The position numbers and the translations under genes were made by a program. Shown one piece after another: positions 16,577 to 24,224 of a stretch of DNA of 42,366 nt. Positions within the stretch are counted from its first letter, which is position 1. Every line of letters starts with the position of its first letter. The DNA is from a virus. Below the pieces are notes generated by a model. It searched no databases, was not told where the DNA came from, and saw only the letters and a program-made list of their open reading frames with translations. The stretch is from the IMG/VR virus record IMGVR_UViG_3300013126_000075, positions 1 to 42,366 of that record. One strand, written 5' to 3'.

Positions 16577-18936
16577 TATGCAGTCCTCAAACCATAGGGT
16601 GTTTCACCGATGTGTATAGCGCGAATCCGTGCAGAGCCTGACACAGCCACTTCAAACGTATCAGACCTGTACCCACTTGGTAAGCGGAAGATGTCGCTGT
16701 TATATAACACACCTTGAAACACAAGCTGTTTGTTAACCCACAACCGGAACACAACCGGTAAAGCTACAGGTAATGGCTTCTTGTATGTAGTGACAGGGTC
16801 ACCATTAACCATCATAGAGTTAAACGAACCTTCGACATTAACCCGTTCAAGGTCATCGTTAATATAATCATGTAGCCCGTTCACTGTACCTAACTGCACT
16901 AGCTCCTCCCAGAATGGGGCGTTCAGTGCTGGCACCGTTTCATTAAATGCATTGATTATATCAATCTCATCATCCGGAACATCATAATCAGCAATAACAC
17001 GAGCAGCACCCAAGTTCATATAGTCCTTGGTCACGATGACTTTAGACTTCCACTCAAGTGGAGATAACGGTTGGTCTGGCTTATCCCACTGGTAGATACT
17101 GCCTGTTGTATCTGCGGCGTAGTACAAACTGTTTGTGGCTTGGTCAACTGCTATCGCAGAAAACTTATACTGAGTCTGTACAAAGAATCCGCCAATACGC
17201 TCATCTCGCTCAAAGACAAATGCACCTCGACTATGACTAGCATGGTACTTACCATTGTAAAACGTAGCGACAATAGTAGTTGGGTCCAAAGCCTCAAGCC
17301 ACGTATCCCAGTCATGTACCAGTTTAGTAACCAGTTCCATACCAGCGTTGGGTGCGTATACGGCAATACCCCCGTGAGAGGCATACGCAGCCCCATACCC
17401 CATATTTACGATGGACCGTTTAGACAAGCACGGATACGGAGTGTCAATCCGGTTGAACACCATAGTAGCTGGGCTGTTACCAGAAATCTGATATGGATAC
17501 CCCTCAGTCAATACCAGTATGTATCCCATAACAGCTACAACACCGACTACATTATCTTCAAATGTCAGTGCATATTTTGCTGGCCATGCGTGTGGTTTAT
17601 TAGGTTCAGAAAAGTAGACCTGATTACCTGTAAAACCAACATAGATACTATTCTGGGCTACTACGATACCCTGCAAATCGCTGGGCGGCGGGTCGTAATC
17701 ATTTGTTCCAAGAATGTCGAATAAGTTCGATGTTTCAAAGTCATCAGTAAATGAATAGCTACCATCGCCCCAGTATCTTGCAGTGCTAGTACTTGTTTCA
17801 GAAACATCATGATATACCGTACCGTTTGTTTCGGCTTTGTCTGATACATTAGACCCTGCTTGCGAGTACTCAAACACGTAGTCATCAACAATATCCGTCA
17901 CAATACCATCAGTAATGTCAAAAGACGAATCGGTACACCCGGAAAGTTTGAACCTATCACCAACGCCGAACCTATGTGGGAACGCCAGCGTAACACGGGA
18001 TACCCCGCCTGTACGCTGAACTCTAGTAGTCGTAGTTGGAAACCACAGAGTAGCTAGGCGGTAGTAGGCAGTATCATTCAGGTTTGCTAAAGTTCGGTAC
18101 AGCCTTACACCGCGCACAAAGTTTTTCCCGACTGGTTTACCAGTGGGGATATTGGTAACAGTGACAGTCTGGCCGTCTTTTATATACAGAGTATCAGACG
18201 GGTCTGACGCAATAGATTCTTCCCCCCATCCAGTCATCCATGTATATACATAAGACCTAGGGATAGTATTACCAGCTAGTGTAACTTTACCTGTAGTCTG
18301 TGCGGATGTTGCCGCACTACCGGGACTATAGTACGAAAACTGTACACTGCTGAGTACTGTTACCTTGGCGTTCGTAGCATTGAACCCAATCTCACCAGCA
18401 GTAAATCCTGTGATAGATGCTACATTACCTGACCTAAGTCCATGTGCGACACTGGTAGTAGCTACAACAGTGTCGCTAGTGTCGCGTACACAAGATGTGA
18501 TTGTCGCGTTTGGTAGTGCAGATGCAGTAGGAGTTACTGTAGTTGTAGGTAATGGAAGACCCAGCTCATAGTAATCATTAGGGTATGGCAACCCACCAGT
18601 GACAGCTAGACGGTAGTTACTTACTTTTGGTACACCGTCACCGGTGTAATAGAATCGCTGCTCGTTGTCTGACGATGCAGCTCCAGCGGCAACATCCACC
18701 TCAGCGTTCCATGATAGGAATACCGGTGTGTTAGTATCCGGGTCGTGTAGTATATGAAGGGTTTTAACTTCACCGTTTCGACCTGAGTTCGTGATAATTA
18801 CTGGTGCGCGATATGGTATAAGGTCACCGGAATATAGCTTGGCGTTAACAGTTAACTGTGCTGAAGAATCAGGAAGAAGCTCCGGAGAAATCTTCGGGGC
18901 TTCGCCTAAGAATTTAATTATTTTAACCGCAGCCAT
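16576..18936 (-). CDS. Tail tubular protein B-like (nozzle)
   Basis: 786 residues, close to the length of T7 gp12 (about 794). The sequence is beta-rich throughout. Landmarks typical of this family include a start MAAVKIIKFLGEAPKISPELL, an internal SYVYTWMTGWGEESIASDPS segment, YFSEPNKPHAWP near the middle, and a C-terminus with SGYRSDTFEVAVSGSARIRAIHIGET. It would form the hexameric nozzle below the gp11-like adaptor ring. It is preceded by GAGGA and starts 5 bases after the stop of a 58-residue gene. The C-terminal SGSARIRAI motif is characteristic of podovirus stabilisation/tail tube proteins. Confidence 0.8.
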   Translation of the reverse strand: MAAVKIIKFLGEAPKISPELLPDSSAQLTVNAKLYSGDLIPYRAPVIITNSGRNGEVKTLHILHDPDTNTPVFLSWNAEVDVAAGAASSDNEQRFYYTGDGVPKVSNYRLAVTGGLPYPNDYYELGLPLPTTTVTPTASALPNATITSCVRDTSDTVVATTSVAHGLRSGNVASITGFTAGEIGFNATNAKVTVLSSVQFSYYSPGSAATSAQTTGKVTLAGNTIPRSYVYTWMTGWGEESIASDPSDTLYIKDGQTVTVTNIPTGKPVGKNFVRGVRLYRTLANLNDTAYYRLATLWFPTTTTRVQRTGGVSRVTLAFPHRFGVGDRFKLSGCTDSSFDITDGIVTDIVDDYVFEYSQAGSNVSDKAETNGTVYHDVSETSTSTARYWGDGSYSFTDDFETSNLFDILGTNDYDPPPSDLQGIVVAQNSIYVGFTGNQVYFSEPNKPHAWPAKYALTFEDNVVGVVAVMGYILVLTEGYPYQISGNSPATMVFNRIDTPYPCLSKRSIVNMGYGAAYASHGGIAVYAPNAGMELVTKLVHDWDTWLEALDPTTIVATFYNGKYHASHSRGAFVFERDERIGGFFVQTQYKFSAIAVDQATNSLYYAADTTGSIYQWDKPDQPLSPLEWKSKVIVTKDYMNLGAARVIADYDVPDDEIDIINAFNETVPALNAPFWEELVQLGTVNGLHDYINDDLERVNVEGSFNSMMVNGDPVTTYKKPLPVALPVVFRLWVNKQLVFQGVLYNSDIFRLPSGYRSDTFEVAVSGSARIRAIHIGETPYGLRTA

Positions 18937-18940
18937 AATA

Positions 18941-19117
18941 CTATCCTCTAGGCTCTTTCACTGAGTTCATACTATCGAGTACGGCTTTGGTCTGGTCAAT
19001 CAGAGCTGGCGGGGCGTCCTCGGTAATTTCAGGTTCTTTCACGATTATACCACCTTTAGGTATGGTTTCACTACGTGCAAAAAATCCGTTCGGGTACATA
19101 ACCAGTGGCATCTTCAT
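18941..19117 (-). CDS. Small protein between lysis genes and tail tube gene
   Basis: 58 residues, beginning MKMPLVMYPNGFFARSE and ending NSVKEPRG. The start ATG overlaps the stop of the lipoprotein gene (ATGA, 4 bases), and its stop lies 5 bases before the tail tubular B-like start, so it fits the operon exactly. It is probably soluble with an acidic, Pro-containing middle. No known domain recognised. The tight packing on both sides is the main evidence that it is translated. Confidence 0.65.
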   Translation of the reverse strand: MKMPLVMYPNGFFARSETIPKGGIIVKEPEITEDAPPALIDQTKAVLDSMNSVKEPRG

Positions 19118-19320
19118 CGGTCATACCCTCGTTCTAGTTCCATGATATAAACACCGAGCTCGGTAGCGTTCTGTTTATCTAAACAGATTCCACCAGATGA
19201 CTCAGGCTTTATCACCAGTATCGGCTTTGTCGGTTTTACCGGCATCGACTGATTGCACCCCACTACCAAAATGGTCACGAAACCAATTATCAGGTGTCTG
19301 CTCAAGTTTTGTACGTTCAT
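19114..19320 (-). CDS. Outer-membrane lipoprotein, o-spanin (Rz1-like)
   Basis: 68 residues. The N-terminus (MNVQNLSRHLIIGFVTILVVGC) is a short signal peptide ending in a lipobox VVGC, so Cys22 would be lipidated after SPII cleavage. The mature part is ~47 residues, with PVKPTKP near its start and a C-terminal ATELGVYIMELERGY helix, a pattern seen in phage Rz1-like proteins. A strong AGGAAGG/GGAGG site lies upstream of its ATG, inside the overlapping 63-residue gene and in a different frame. Nested o-spanin genes in a lysis cassette are typical of Gram-negative phages. It would help fuse the inner and outer membranes at lysis. Confidence 0.72.
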   Translation of the reverse strand: MNVQNLSRHLIIGFVTILVVGCNQSMPVKPTKPILVIKPESSGGICLDKQNATELGVYIMELERGYDR

Positions 19321-19393
19321 TTTGAGCCTTCCTCCCCTTAATGGCTGTCAGAATTTCATCCAACAGCCTAAGGATAATCTCAACAACCTTCAT
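19202..19393 (-). CDS. Lysis-cassette protein, i-spanin-position
   Basis: 63 residues. Start MKVVEIILRLLDEILTAIKGRKAQNERTK gives a short amphipathic/hydrophobic helix followed by a charged helix, then NWFRDHFGSG and a polar tail. The gene overlaps the holin-like gene by 4 bases and contains the lipoprotein gene start in another frame, which is the Rz/Rz1 arrangement. It lacks a clear full-length transmembrane helix, so it may be a degenerate i-spanin or another membrane-peripheral partner. The ERxxxxxxPxxWFxxHFG pattern recurs in small phage proteins of unknown role. Confidence 0.55.
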   Translation of the reverse strand: MKVVEIILRLLDEILTAIKGRKAQNERTKLEQTPDNWFRDHFGSGVQSVDAGKTDKADTGDKA

Positions 19394-19584
19394 GAACCAA
19401 TACGTTTAGTAGCTCTAACACGGCCCCAGAGGGCTAAGCCATCGCCTACAAACGAAGCAATAGCCTCAGCCAAACCACCAGTATCACCAAGGTCATACCC
19501 TTTAATGTAGGCAATCTTACCGACTACGGATAGGGCAATCCCCCAAAACGTAACAGAACTCAATAAACCTTTTGCTTCTTCCAT
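19390..19584 (-). CDS. Putative holin-like small membrane protein
   Basis: 64 residues. Two hydrophobic segments are visible: VTFWGIALSVVGKIAYIKGY (~10-29) and LAEAIASFVGDGLALWGRV (~38-56). The basic C-terminus is RATKRIGS. The pattern of a FWG helix followed by a GLAxWGRVRATK helix is common in small phage membrane proteins next to endolysins. It lies immediately downstream of the M15 endolysin gene (3-base gap) and overlaps the following gene by 4 bases. Role as holin is inferred from topology and position. Confidence 0.6.
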   Translation of the reverse strand: MEEAKGLLSSVTFWGIALSVVGKIAYIKGYDLGDTGGLAEAIASFVGDGLALWGRVRATKRIGS

Positions 19585-19587
19585 GAC

Positions 19588-20037
19588 TTACTCCTTTTTA
19601 CTAACGTCACCAACGCTAAACTTGCCAGTCCATGTACCGTATAGGAATACTTTTTGTGGCAACCCAAACCCTACTCGCCAATCCACATGACAAAAACCGT
19701 CATGAAGCCCTACACTAAAGCCTAGGGAGTAAGCGAGTCTGGCAAACTTCAACTGCCTATCGGCAGTCCACCCACGCCATTTGACATCTGCTGCGGCTGT
19801 ACCTAACGTGTTATGCTTGGGGTTCACTGTCAGATGCAACGAACTTGGATGCCCCTTCTCAGCTGCATTATGTGCTGGACTCCGACACACACTATTAAGC
19901 GTTAGGGGCTGCCCCCACTTCAATCGTAGGAATGGTAAGGCAGCAGCGAACTGCGGGTCTAGTACTATTACCCCGGACCCCTTACATTGTAATTCACTAG
20001 CCACAAAATACGGTAGCTCTTTGGTCCATGCTTTCAT
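19588..20037 (-). CDS. Endolysin, M15-family (VanY/L-Ala-D-Glu-type) peptidase
   Basis: 149 residues from the ATG at 20037 (MKAWTKELPYF), preferred over an upstream start because GAGGT precedes it and it begins 3 bases after the previous stop. Zinc-ligand motifs of the M15_3 family are present: SSLH (H68), AAAD (D84) after a short insertion, and FCHVDW (H117). The enzyme would cut peptide crosslinks or stems in peptidoglycan at lysis. It has no signal peptide, so it needs a holin for release. Neighbours are a coiled-coil/TM protein upstream and a holin-like protein downstream. High confidence in family; exact bond cleaved unknown. Confidence 0.85.
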   Translation of the reverse strand: MKAWTKELPYFVASELQCKGSGVIVLDPQFAAALPFLRLKWGQPLTLNSVCRSPAHNAAEKGHPSSLHLTVNPKHNTLGTAAADVKWRGWTADRQLKFARLAYSLGFSVGLHDGFCHVDWRVGFGLPQKVFLYGTWTGKFSVGDVSKKE

Positions 20038-20039
20038 AC

Positions 20040-20348
20040 CTACCTCGATGCAAAAAACGCTGCGGATAATGCCCCAGCAATTAGTATCATGATTACTTTG
20101 TCTGTCCAAGTAGACGACCCACTATGCGTAGCTTGGACTGTTTCTACTGTAGCGACACGGCGTTCGATGGCGGCCTGTTCTTCATCGTATTTATCCATAC
20201 GCTTGAACAGTGTAACCATTCGTTCTTCCATTCTAGCAAGCGAAACGATAGCCTCACTCATCTTGTCTAGTTTACCTTCGATACGACTAAGGCGGTCTGC
20301 ATTGTCACTGTCATCTCGCCTATCTTGGTTTGCTCGTCTGTCTTGCAT
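20040..20348 (-). CDS. Coiled-coil protein with C-terminal TM (XhlA-like)
   Basis: 102 residues. The N-terminus is highly charged (MQDRRANQDRRDDSDN). Residues ~18-75 are a long coiled coil (RLSRIEGKLDKMSEAIVSL...). The C-terminus holds a single hydrophobic helix, KVIMILIAGALSAAFFA. This topology matches XhlA-like and other holin-associated membrane proteins found next to phage endolysins. It ends 3 bases upstream of the endolysin start. It may act as holin, antiholin or membrane anchor; the sequence does not decide. Confidence 0.6.
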   Translation of the reverse strand: MQDRRANQDRRDDSDNADRLSRIEGKLDKMSEAIVSLARMEERMVTLFKRMDKYDEEQAAIERRVATVETVQATHSGSSTWTDKVIMILIAGALSAAFFASR

Positions 20349-20376
20349 GGCTATCTACCCTTCTAGTTTATAGTTG

Positions 20377-20619
20377 TTACTCGCCTACTTTGTGTAGGTC
20401 GTATTTTCCTGCAATCAAATTTCGTGCGTATTCGACATCATTCAAATGTGCAGTTTTGCAATGGTCTTTGTCGAACCACAGAAGCAAGTCAATCACCTTG
20501 TACCAAACTGATTTAGTGCGCCATGCTCTGCCAGATAGCGATTCATTTGGATGCCCTGCCAAGAACATCACATTGCATAGCTGGCTGATTGCATCGCCTA
20601 TTCTGATTAAGCGGTTCAT
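20377..20619 (-). CDS. Conserved small phage protein, lysis-region
   Basis: 80 residues: MNRLIRIGDAISQLCNVMFLAG, then GHPNESLSGRAWR, VWYKVIDLLLWFDKDHCKTA and a polar C-terminus. The GHPNESxSGRxxR and HCxxA landmarks are familiar from small phage and prophage proteins near lysis and tail fibre genes, but I know no function for them. Overlaps the stop of the preceding 135-residue gene by 4 bases. Likely cytoplasmic or peripheral; no cleavable signal. Confidence 0.65.
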   Translation of the reverse strand: MNRLIRIGDAISQLCNVMFLAGHPNESLSGRAWRTKSVWYKVIDLLLWFDKDHCKTAHLNDVEYARNLIAGKYDLHKVGE

Positions 20620-21023
20620 AGTGTGGATGCCAGAATAAATAATTCATCAAGTTGCTGTTCTGTCAAACCTAAAGCCACAGCCATATTGCTAACTAAAGCA
20701 TCTGTACGATTCACTTCTGTTGCATATTCCCATGTGATTTTATCTGCCTCACCGCCAGTATTTACTGCTTGGTTTACGGTTTCTAATAATCCAGCTTGAA
20801 GTAATGCTAATCTAGCTTGTCGCATTGAAACAGATTGTGGGATGACCGTTGGCGGTGTCGGTATATCATACAAAGAAAATTCGCCATTATTATATTGATA
20901 TTGATACGCTACAATAGTGTCTGGACAAGTAATCCAGTATAAGGGCTCTGCAACAGGAAACGTATTACTGTCAGCTTCGACTTGAATAACAAGATTATTA
21001 TCGGGGGATATTAAAGCTTTCAT
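20616..21023 (-). CDS. Tail fibre-associated protein, tfa/XkdW-like C-terminus
   Basis: 135 residues. The N-terminal half is a beta-rich segment (MKALISPDNNLVIQVEADSNTF...). The C-terminal half holds the common phage motif SMRQARLALLQAGLLETV...ITWEYATEVNRTDALV...LGLTEQQLDELFILAS. This C-terminal motif is found on small proteins encoded directly after tail fibres in many phages, where it may assist fibre assembly. Here it follows the fibre/oxygenase cluster. The upstream gap of 61 bases contains no other gene. Confidence 0.6.
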   Translation of the reverse strand: MKALISPDNNLVIQVEADSNTFPVAEPLYWITCPDTIVAYQYQYNNGEFSLYDIPTPPTVIPQSVSMRQARLALLQAGLLETVNQAVNTGGEADKITWEYATEVNRTDALVSNMAVALGLTEQQLDELFILASTL

Positions 21024-21084
21024 AATAAGTCCTTACAGTACATTCAATTTATCTATTATATATGTTTCAGCATACATCTCTAAA

Positions 21085-21675
21085 TTACCCTATATAGTTT
21101 AGCCATCCTGTAACTATATACTTCTCCTGCGTAGGGGATGGTATCCCCCTATGAGTAAACGTCCAATCAGCAGGAAAGATTATAGTGAGCCCTTTCTCTG
21201 GCTTAACTTTAAGTTTTTGGTGGAAAAACTCAGTTTCCCCACAATCTGTGACATTGTTTAAGTACGTTATGTAGACTAAATGCCTATTACTCGCAGGGGT
21301 AATAGCAGTCGCCCTTTCTGTATGATATTCATAATACCCACCATGAGGCTTATAATATTGGATATTTGTATCCTCAATGGAAGCAAATGGTGCGTACCAG
21401 TTGCAATACGGATACGCCTCAATGTACTTGTTTAGACATATCTGCAACTCCGAAAAATATCTTTTAGCTAGGTGTTCATTCCCCAGCAGGCTACAATCAA
21501 TACTATCCTTCGATTTTTTATCTACTATTGGAACTCCATTATATGATACACACCCATCATATGTATCTTTAGACCCAGAATGAAAACTTATTAAATCATT
21601 ACATAAGTTCATATCGCTAAATTTATAGACTTTTATAAAATTATCTTTCATATTTATAGCTTTACATTGGTCCAT
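21085..21675 (-). CDS. 2OG-Fe(II) dioxygenase, prolyl hydroxylase-like
   Basis: 196 residues. A double-stranded beta-helix oxygenase is indicated by YHTER (H118, E120), a long spacer, and THRG (H175), giving an H-x-E...H iron site. K185 (QEKYIVTGW) sits where the 2-oxoglutarate-binding basic residue is expected. CGETEF and PADWTFTHRGIPSPT match phage and bacterial 2OG-Fe(II) oxygenases. The family hydroxylates protein side chains or other substrates using O2 and 2-oxoglutarate. Its place directly after two fibre genes suggests it may modify fibres or a host surface component, which is inference. AAGGGA precedes the ATG. The codon mix looks more AT-rich than neighbours, hinting at separate acquisition. 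Confidence 0.8.
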   Translation of the reverse strand: MDQCKAINMKDNFIKVYKFSDMNLCNDLISFHSGSKDTYDGCVSYNGVPIVDKKSKDSIDCSLLGNEHLAKRYFSELQICLNKYIEAYPYCNWYAPFASIEDTNIQYYKPHGGYYEYHTERATAITPASNRHLVYITYLNNVTDCGETEFFHQKLKVKPEKGLTIIFPADWTFTHRGIPSPTQEKYIVTGWLNYIG

Positions 21676-21705
21676 ACCCTATCCCTTATGAGTCTATGTT
21701 AAGTT

Positions 21706-22677
21706 TTAATACGCAATAACAACTACCCCACCTGTTCCACCTCTACCATATGTACTATAACTACCACCCTTATCACCGCCATGGCCTGCTGCGTAAGCCC
21801 CTGTAACACTAAAACTAACCGCAGTCTGGTTAGTCGTAGTGTTACCTGAAGTATATAAATACCCAGAGGCTGCACCTCCAGAACGTACCGTTGTTCCTGA
21901 GGACACTGTGACAGTTCCGTTTGCGCCAACTGCACCACTTGCATTGATAGCAACAGCACCACCACCACCACCGCCACAAGTAACATATGACCCAAAACTG
22001 GATGTCGTCCCCGCAGCACCACTAGCCCTATACGCACCATTTCCGGCACTACCGACAGTTATAGATACAGACCCCGATAACCCTGTTACAGCTACAAGGG
22101 CGAATCCTCCGTTACCGCCTATTCCACCAACATAAATACCTAAAGAACCTCCTGCGCCACCTCCTCCGCCAACACACATGACAAGTGCTCGCGTTATACC
22201 ACTAGGTGCACTCCATGTGCCGGAAGATTCAAACACTACCACTGAGGACCCTATCGCCCCAATATCTAACGCCTGTGACTCCCATCCAGAACCAGTTGAT
22301 GTCAGGACATTACCGGATGCTCCGGGAGCTACGTAGTCAAGTTTATCTGCAAGCTGGGCTTCTACTGTACTAACATCAGCTTTTTCATTAAACAATGCAG
22401 CCACAGGACGTAACTCAAGGCGGTCATTAAGTCCGTATGCTCTGGCTGTAGTCCCATCCTGACCGCGAACGATAGTCATTGAATCTACAGACCTAGCAGT
22501 AACTTTAATAATCTCAAGATTGTTGCTGGTATCAACAAGAGTCGCATAGAAGTAATCGCCTGCACCTAATGCAGGAAACCTAGCACCTTCCCCAGAATTG
22601 AGGGTGAGGGTGGTGGCTGAGTCTGATATGCTTGCACTTAGCGTACCGTATGTGTTGTTCGTAACTTTAGCTGCCAT
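21706..22677 (-). CDS. Tail fibre protein with Gly-rich C-terminal domain
   Basis: 323 residues. The first ~100 residues are nearly the same module as in the upstream fibre gene (NNxYGTLxASISDS..., GDYFYATLVD, VRGQDGTTARAY, ALFNEK). This is probably the attachment domain. Residues ~160-323 are a glycine-rich fold with many GGGGG clusters, resembling the polyglycine-loop adhesin domains at phage fibre tips. The last residues GGVVVIAY are typical of these domains. It would be a receptor-binding protein. It lies 12 bases downstream of its paralogue. Confidence 0.75.
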   Translation of the reverse strand: MAAKVTNNTYGTLSASISDSATTLTLNSGEGARFPALGAGDYFYATLVDTSNNLEIIKVTARSVDSMTIVRGQDGTTARAYGLNDRLELRPVAALFNEKADVSTVEAQLADKLDYVAPGASGNVLTSTGSGWESQALDIGAIGSSVVVFESSGTWSAPSGITRALVMCVGGGGGAGGSLGIYVGGIGGNGGFALVAVTGLSGSVSITVGSAGNGAYRASGAAGTTSSFGSYVTCGGGGGGAVAINASGAVGANGTVTVSSGTTVRSGGAASGYLYTSGNTTTNQTAVSFSVTGAYAAGHGGDKGGSYSTYGRGGTGGVVVIAY

Positions 22678-22689
22678 GATTATTCCTTA

Positions 22690-23754
22690 CTACCAATTTT
22701 GTAGATTGAGCCGTTTCCACGTATTTGTGGCGATACAGACATATACATAGTTTGAATCAAATGCTATCCACCCAGCGGTACCTGTAGACGATGATGTAGC
22801 TGGCACATTTGCTGTAATGTTCAGACGCCCATTCTTCCATAAAGATGTTGCGGCATCATACTGAAGCAGATGCTTATCAGCTTTAGTCCCCATAAGTACA
22901 TCATGGAGTTCGTCTAACTCATAGCCGTTAGCTACGTCTACAAAAACAACTCCTGCTGTAGCATCGCTAACAATACAGTACCCGACTTTAACCAAGTGTT
23001 CTGGTGCTATAGGTTTAACGTCGGTCATGGTTCCGGGTGTAAGACCAACATAAAGCGGTGCACCTTCAGTAAACATCGAGGTATCTATGTTCCTGACCAT
23101 CCCATAGGTCGTCACGTACCCTTCAAGGCCAGCTGAGATATTTTCAGTAAGAACCCCAAACGTAGCCGCAGACGTACCCTCATCACTTGATGAGGCTTTA
23201 GCTACAGTCTTGCGGCCAAACTCTGCTCCAGTAGTGTAGACAACCTGACCCTCAAGTAATGCAGCCCCTGTATCGTTGTAGATACGCTGTACCATCTCTT
23301 GCCCAACTTGAATCGTTACTGCCCCGCCTTTTAACCCGATGTCTATCGTTCCGTCAGTATCATTCCACTTCACTCGCCCGGCCACTCCGGGGGTGGCGGC
23401 AAAATCAGCATAATCGGTTATGTGCAGTTTACTAGCTTCGCCGGAAGTAGCATCAAGTTTTTCATTGAACAAAGCTGTAACCATGCGTTGCTCTATGCGG
23501 TCGCCCACAAGATATGCCCGTGCTGTCGTACCATCCTGACCTCGAACTACTGTCAGAATGTCTGATACCCTAGCTGTTACTTTGACTACCTCAAGGTTGT
23601 TGTCCACGTCCACAAGGGTAGCGTAAAAATACTCGCCAGCATCCAGTGTTGGGAACTGAGCTCCGTTACCAGTTGCTAAAGTGATAGTAACATCAGAGTC
23701 ACTAATACTCGCTAGTAACGTGCCATAAGCATTGTTTTTGAGTTTAGCACCCAT
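22690..23754 (-). CDS. Tail fibre protein, paralogue of the following fibre
   Basis: 354 residues. The N-terminal ~100 residues match the neighbouring 323-residue fibre, but the rest is different: a beta-rich body (KLHITDYADFAATPGVAGRVKWNDTDGTID..., EGAPLYVGLTPGTMTD, TAGVVFVDVANG) that resembles the DUF-type stalk or receptor domains of podovirus and siphovirus fibres, and a C-terminus SSTGTAGWIAFDSNYVYVCIATNTWKR, a common fibre ending. Tandem copies sharing an attachment module but not a tip suggest two fibres or a duplication that broadens host range. Confidence 0.72.
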   Translation of the reverse strand: MGAKLKNNAYGTLLASISDSDVTITLATGNGAQFPTLDAGEYFYATLVDVDNNLEVVKVTARVSDILTVVRGQDGTTARAYLVGDRIEQRMVTALFNEKLDATSGEASKLHITDYADFAATPGVAGRVKWNDTDGTIDIGLKGGAVTIQVGQEMVQRIYNDTGAALLEGQVVYTTGAEFGRKTVAKASSSDEGTSAATFGVLTENISAGLEGYVTTYGMVRNIDTSMFTEGAPLYVGLTPGTMTDVKPIAPEHLVKVGYCIVSDATAGVVFVDVANGYELDELHDVLMGTKADKHLLQYDAATSLWKNGRLNITANVPATSSSTGTAGWIAFDSNYVYVCIATNTWKRLNLQNW

Positions 23755-23765
23755 GACGCCACCTG

Positions 23766-24206
23766 CTAGTTAATTGTAACAGTCCAAGTAATACCGAGTG
23801 AGTCAGCAGCTTCTTTTGTAACCACACCAAACACAGTGCGGCACAACATTGTTCCGGCAGAACCACCATTAAATACGCCTGCCTCAGTGATTGCACCTGT
23901 ACCCGTACCAGCTGGAATCGTAGCACTATAAACTACCTCATTACCTGTAGCGGTAGCCGATGCCAAAGCTACACGCCCAGCCTCAGTACCCAGTGTAGTA
24001 TTCCCAGCGGCAGCTGCAACAGCACCAGTACCAATAGCCATATGGGACATAACACCTAGAGAAGTACCAGCCATGCGGGAAGCTATGAAATTCTTACCAA
24101 CTGTTACTACTAGGTTATCAATCTCTTGGCTATGCTTCAACTCCCCATCTGGACCCCGCAACTCAACTTTGAGTCTACCGGTCGCATTTACGCCATCATA
24201 AATCAT
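23766..24206 (-). CDS. Small tail fibre/appendage protein
   Basis: 146 residues. Landmarks are GRLKVELRGPDGELKH, NLVVTVGKNFIASRM, MAIGTGAVAAAAGNTTLGTEAGRVAL, ATIPAGTGTGAITEAGVFN and a C-terminal SLGITWTVTIN. This is a well-known phage structural motif set for short fibre-associated proteins with a beta-sandwich fold. TAGGAG precedes its ATG. It sits upstream of the two longer fibres in the same transcript and may attach them to the tail. No enzymatic features. Confidence 0.7.
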   Translation of the reverse strand: MIYDGVNATGRLKVELRGPDGELKHSQEIDNLVVTVGKNFIASRMAGTSLGVMSHMAIGTGAVAAAAGNTTLGTEAGRVALASATATGNEVVYSATIPAGTGTGAITEAGVFNGGSAGTMLCRTVFGVVTKEAADSLGITWTVTIN

Positions 24207-24224
24207 AGTATTTCTCCTATTAAA

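Noticed and set aside
20038-20109. Upstream start for the endolysin
   Set aside because: It would overlap the preceding coiled-coil gene and lacks a ribosome site; the ATG at 20037 follows GAGGT.
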